From CAYUTA01 sp964447605 (GTDB taxonomy: Bacteria; Bacillota; Clostridia; Christensenellales; CAG-138): DNA of 14,817 nt. The stretch lies in contig CAYUTA010000063.1 in the NCBI GenBank assembly GCA_964447605.1, positions 1 to 14,817 of the forward strand, written 5' to 3'. Both the position numbers and the translations under genes were made by a program. Of this stretch, positions 14,653 to 14,817 are shown piece by piece (position 1 is the first letter of the stretch; every line of letters begins with the position of its first letter). The notes under the pieces are model-generated. The model worked only from the letters and a program-made list of their open reading frames with translations. It was not told where the DNA came from and did not search any database.

Positions 14653-14678
14653 AATACTCGCGTTTGTGACGTACGCGG

Positions 14679-14754
14679 GGGAGCATAGCTCAGCTGGGAG
14701 AGCACTTGCCTTACAAGCAAGGGGTCACAGGTTCGAGCCCTGTTGTTCCCACCA
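14679..14754 (+). tRNA. tRNA-Val, anticodon UAC
   Basis: A 76-nt cloverleaf. The acceptor stem GGGAGCA pairs with TGTTCCC (one G-U pair), the discriminator is A and CCA is encoded. The D-arm AGCTCAGCTGGGAGAGC follows. The anticodon stem CTTGC/GCAAG has loop CTTACAA, so the anticodon is UAC, which decodes valine GUA codons and other GUN codons by wobble. The T-arm contains GGTTCGAGCC. All elements are in place with no sign of decay. Confidence 0.97.
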
Positions 14755-14767
14755 AACCTATCTATCC

Positions 14768-14817
14768 GGCCCGGTAGTTCAGTTGGTTAGAATGCCAGCC
14801 TGTCACGCTGGAGGTCA
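14768..14817 (+). tRNA. tRNA-Asp, anticodon GUC (cut by window edge)
   Basis: It starts with GGCCCGGTAGTTCAG, typical of bacterial tRNA-Asp. The D-arm is AGTTGGTTAGAAT. The anticodon stem CCAGC/GCTGG has loop CTGTCAC, giving anticodon GUC for aspartate codons. The T-arm and 3' half lie beyond the window. It follows tRNA-Val by 13 nt, so both are probably processed from one transcript. Confidence 0.93.

Noticed and set aside
14457..14678. Open plus-strand frame between the ABC operon and the tRNAs, running on through the tRNA genes
   Set aside because: It continues through structured tRNA sequence, has no Shine-Dalgarno before its ATG, and contains the tRNA promoter. It looks like a chance open frame in GC-rich DNA.
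14679..14817. tRNA cluster as an integration site of a mobile element
   Set aside because: No integrase gene, no duplicated tRNA 3' end and no att-like repeat is visible in the window. The tRNA-Val is intact and the region to its right is cut off.

Overview
This 14.8 kb chromosomal window is GC-rich and gene-dense. It looks like a fairly high-GC member of the Bacillota, most likely Clostridia. The grounds are strong purine-rich ribosome binding sites, GTG and TTG starts, a fused FeoA-FeoB iron transporter, a MarR plus heterodimeric ABC exporter operon, and tRNA genes that encode their CCA ends. No insertion sequence, phage gene or CRISPR array was found. The lineage is inferred from gene style only.

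Left end (1-4080): a rho-independent terminator of a gene outside the window is followed by a CodB-type cytosine permease on the minus strand. Divergent from it are a LacI-family regulator and a flavin-type dihydroorotate/dihydropyrimidine dehydrogenase-like protein with two C-terminal Fe-S motifs. Together these look like a small regulon for uptake and redox conversion of a pyrimidine or similar base. No cytosine deaminase is present. The dehydrogenase lacks the family's catalytic cysteine, and a 16-bp operator-like palindrome lies just downstream of the permease promoter.

Middle (4080-7120): feoAB encodes one 848-residue FeoA-FeoB fusion, convergent with the dehydrogenase gene across a bidirectional terminator. 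Its predicted linker carries a ferredoxin-like cysteine motif. A perfect-consensus promoter lies about 310 nt upstream of the start. Two related 20-bp palindromes, AAGTYAG-N6-CTRACTT, bracket the long leader.

Middle right (7121-10084): a minus-strand operon encodes uridine kinase, a small three-helix membrane protein of unknown function and a membrane-anchored alkaline-phosphatase-superfamily (sulfatase/phosphoethanolamine- or phosphoglycerol-transferase-like) enzyme.

Right (10230-14456): a MarR regulator and two ABC half-transporters form a tightly coupled operon (4-nt overlap, then a 1-nt gap). One ABC subunit has a degenerate ATPase site and the other a canonical one, as in heterodimeric multidrug exporters. 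A near-perfect 25-bp palindrome over the predicted transcription start suggests MarR autorepression. The window ends in a tRNA-Val(UAC), tRNA-Asp(GUC) cluster behind a near-consensus promoter, cut by the window edge.

Most genes belong to well-known families. The parts most worth a second look are the active-site-altered dehydrogenase in the CodB regulon and the feoAB control region with the Cys motif in its linker.
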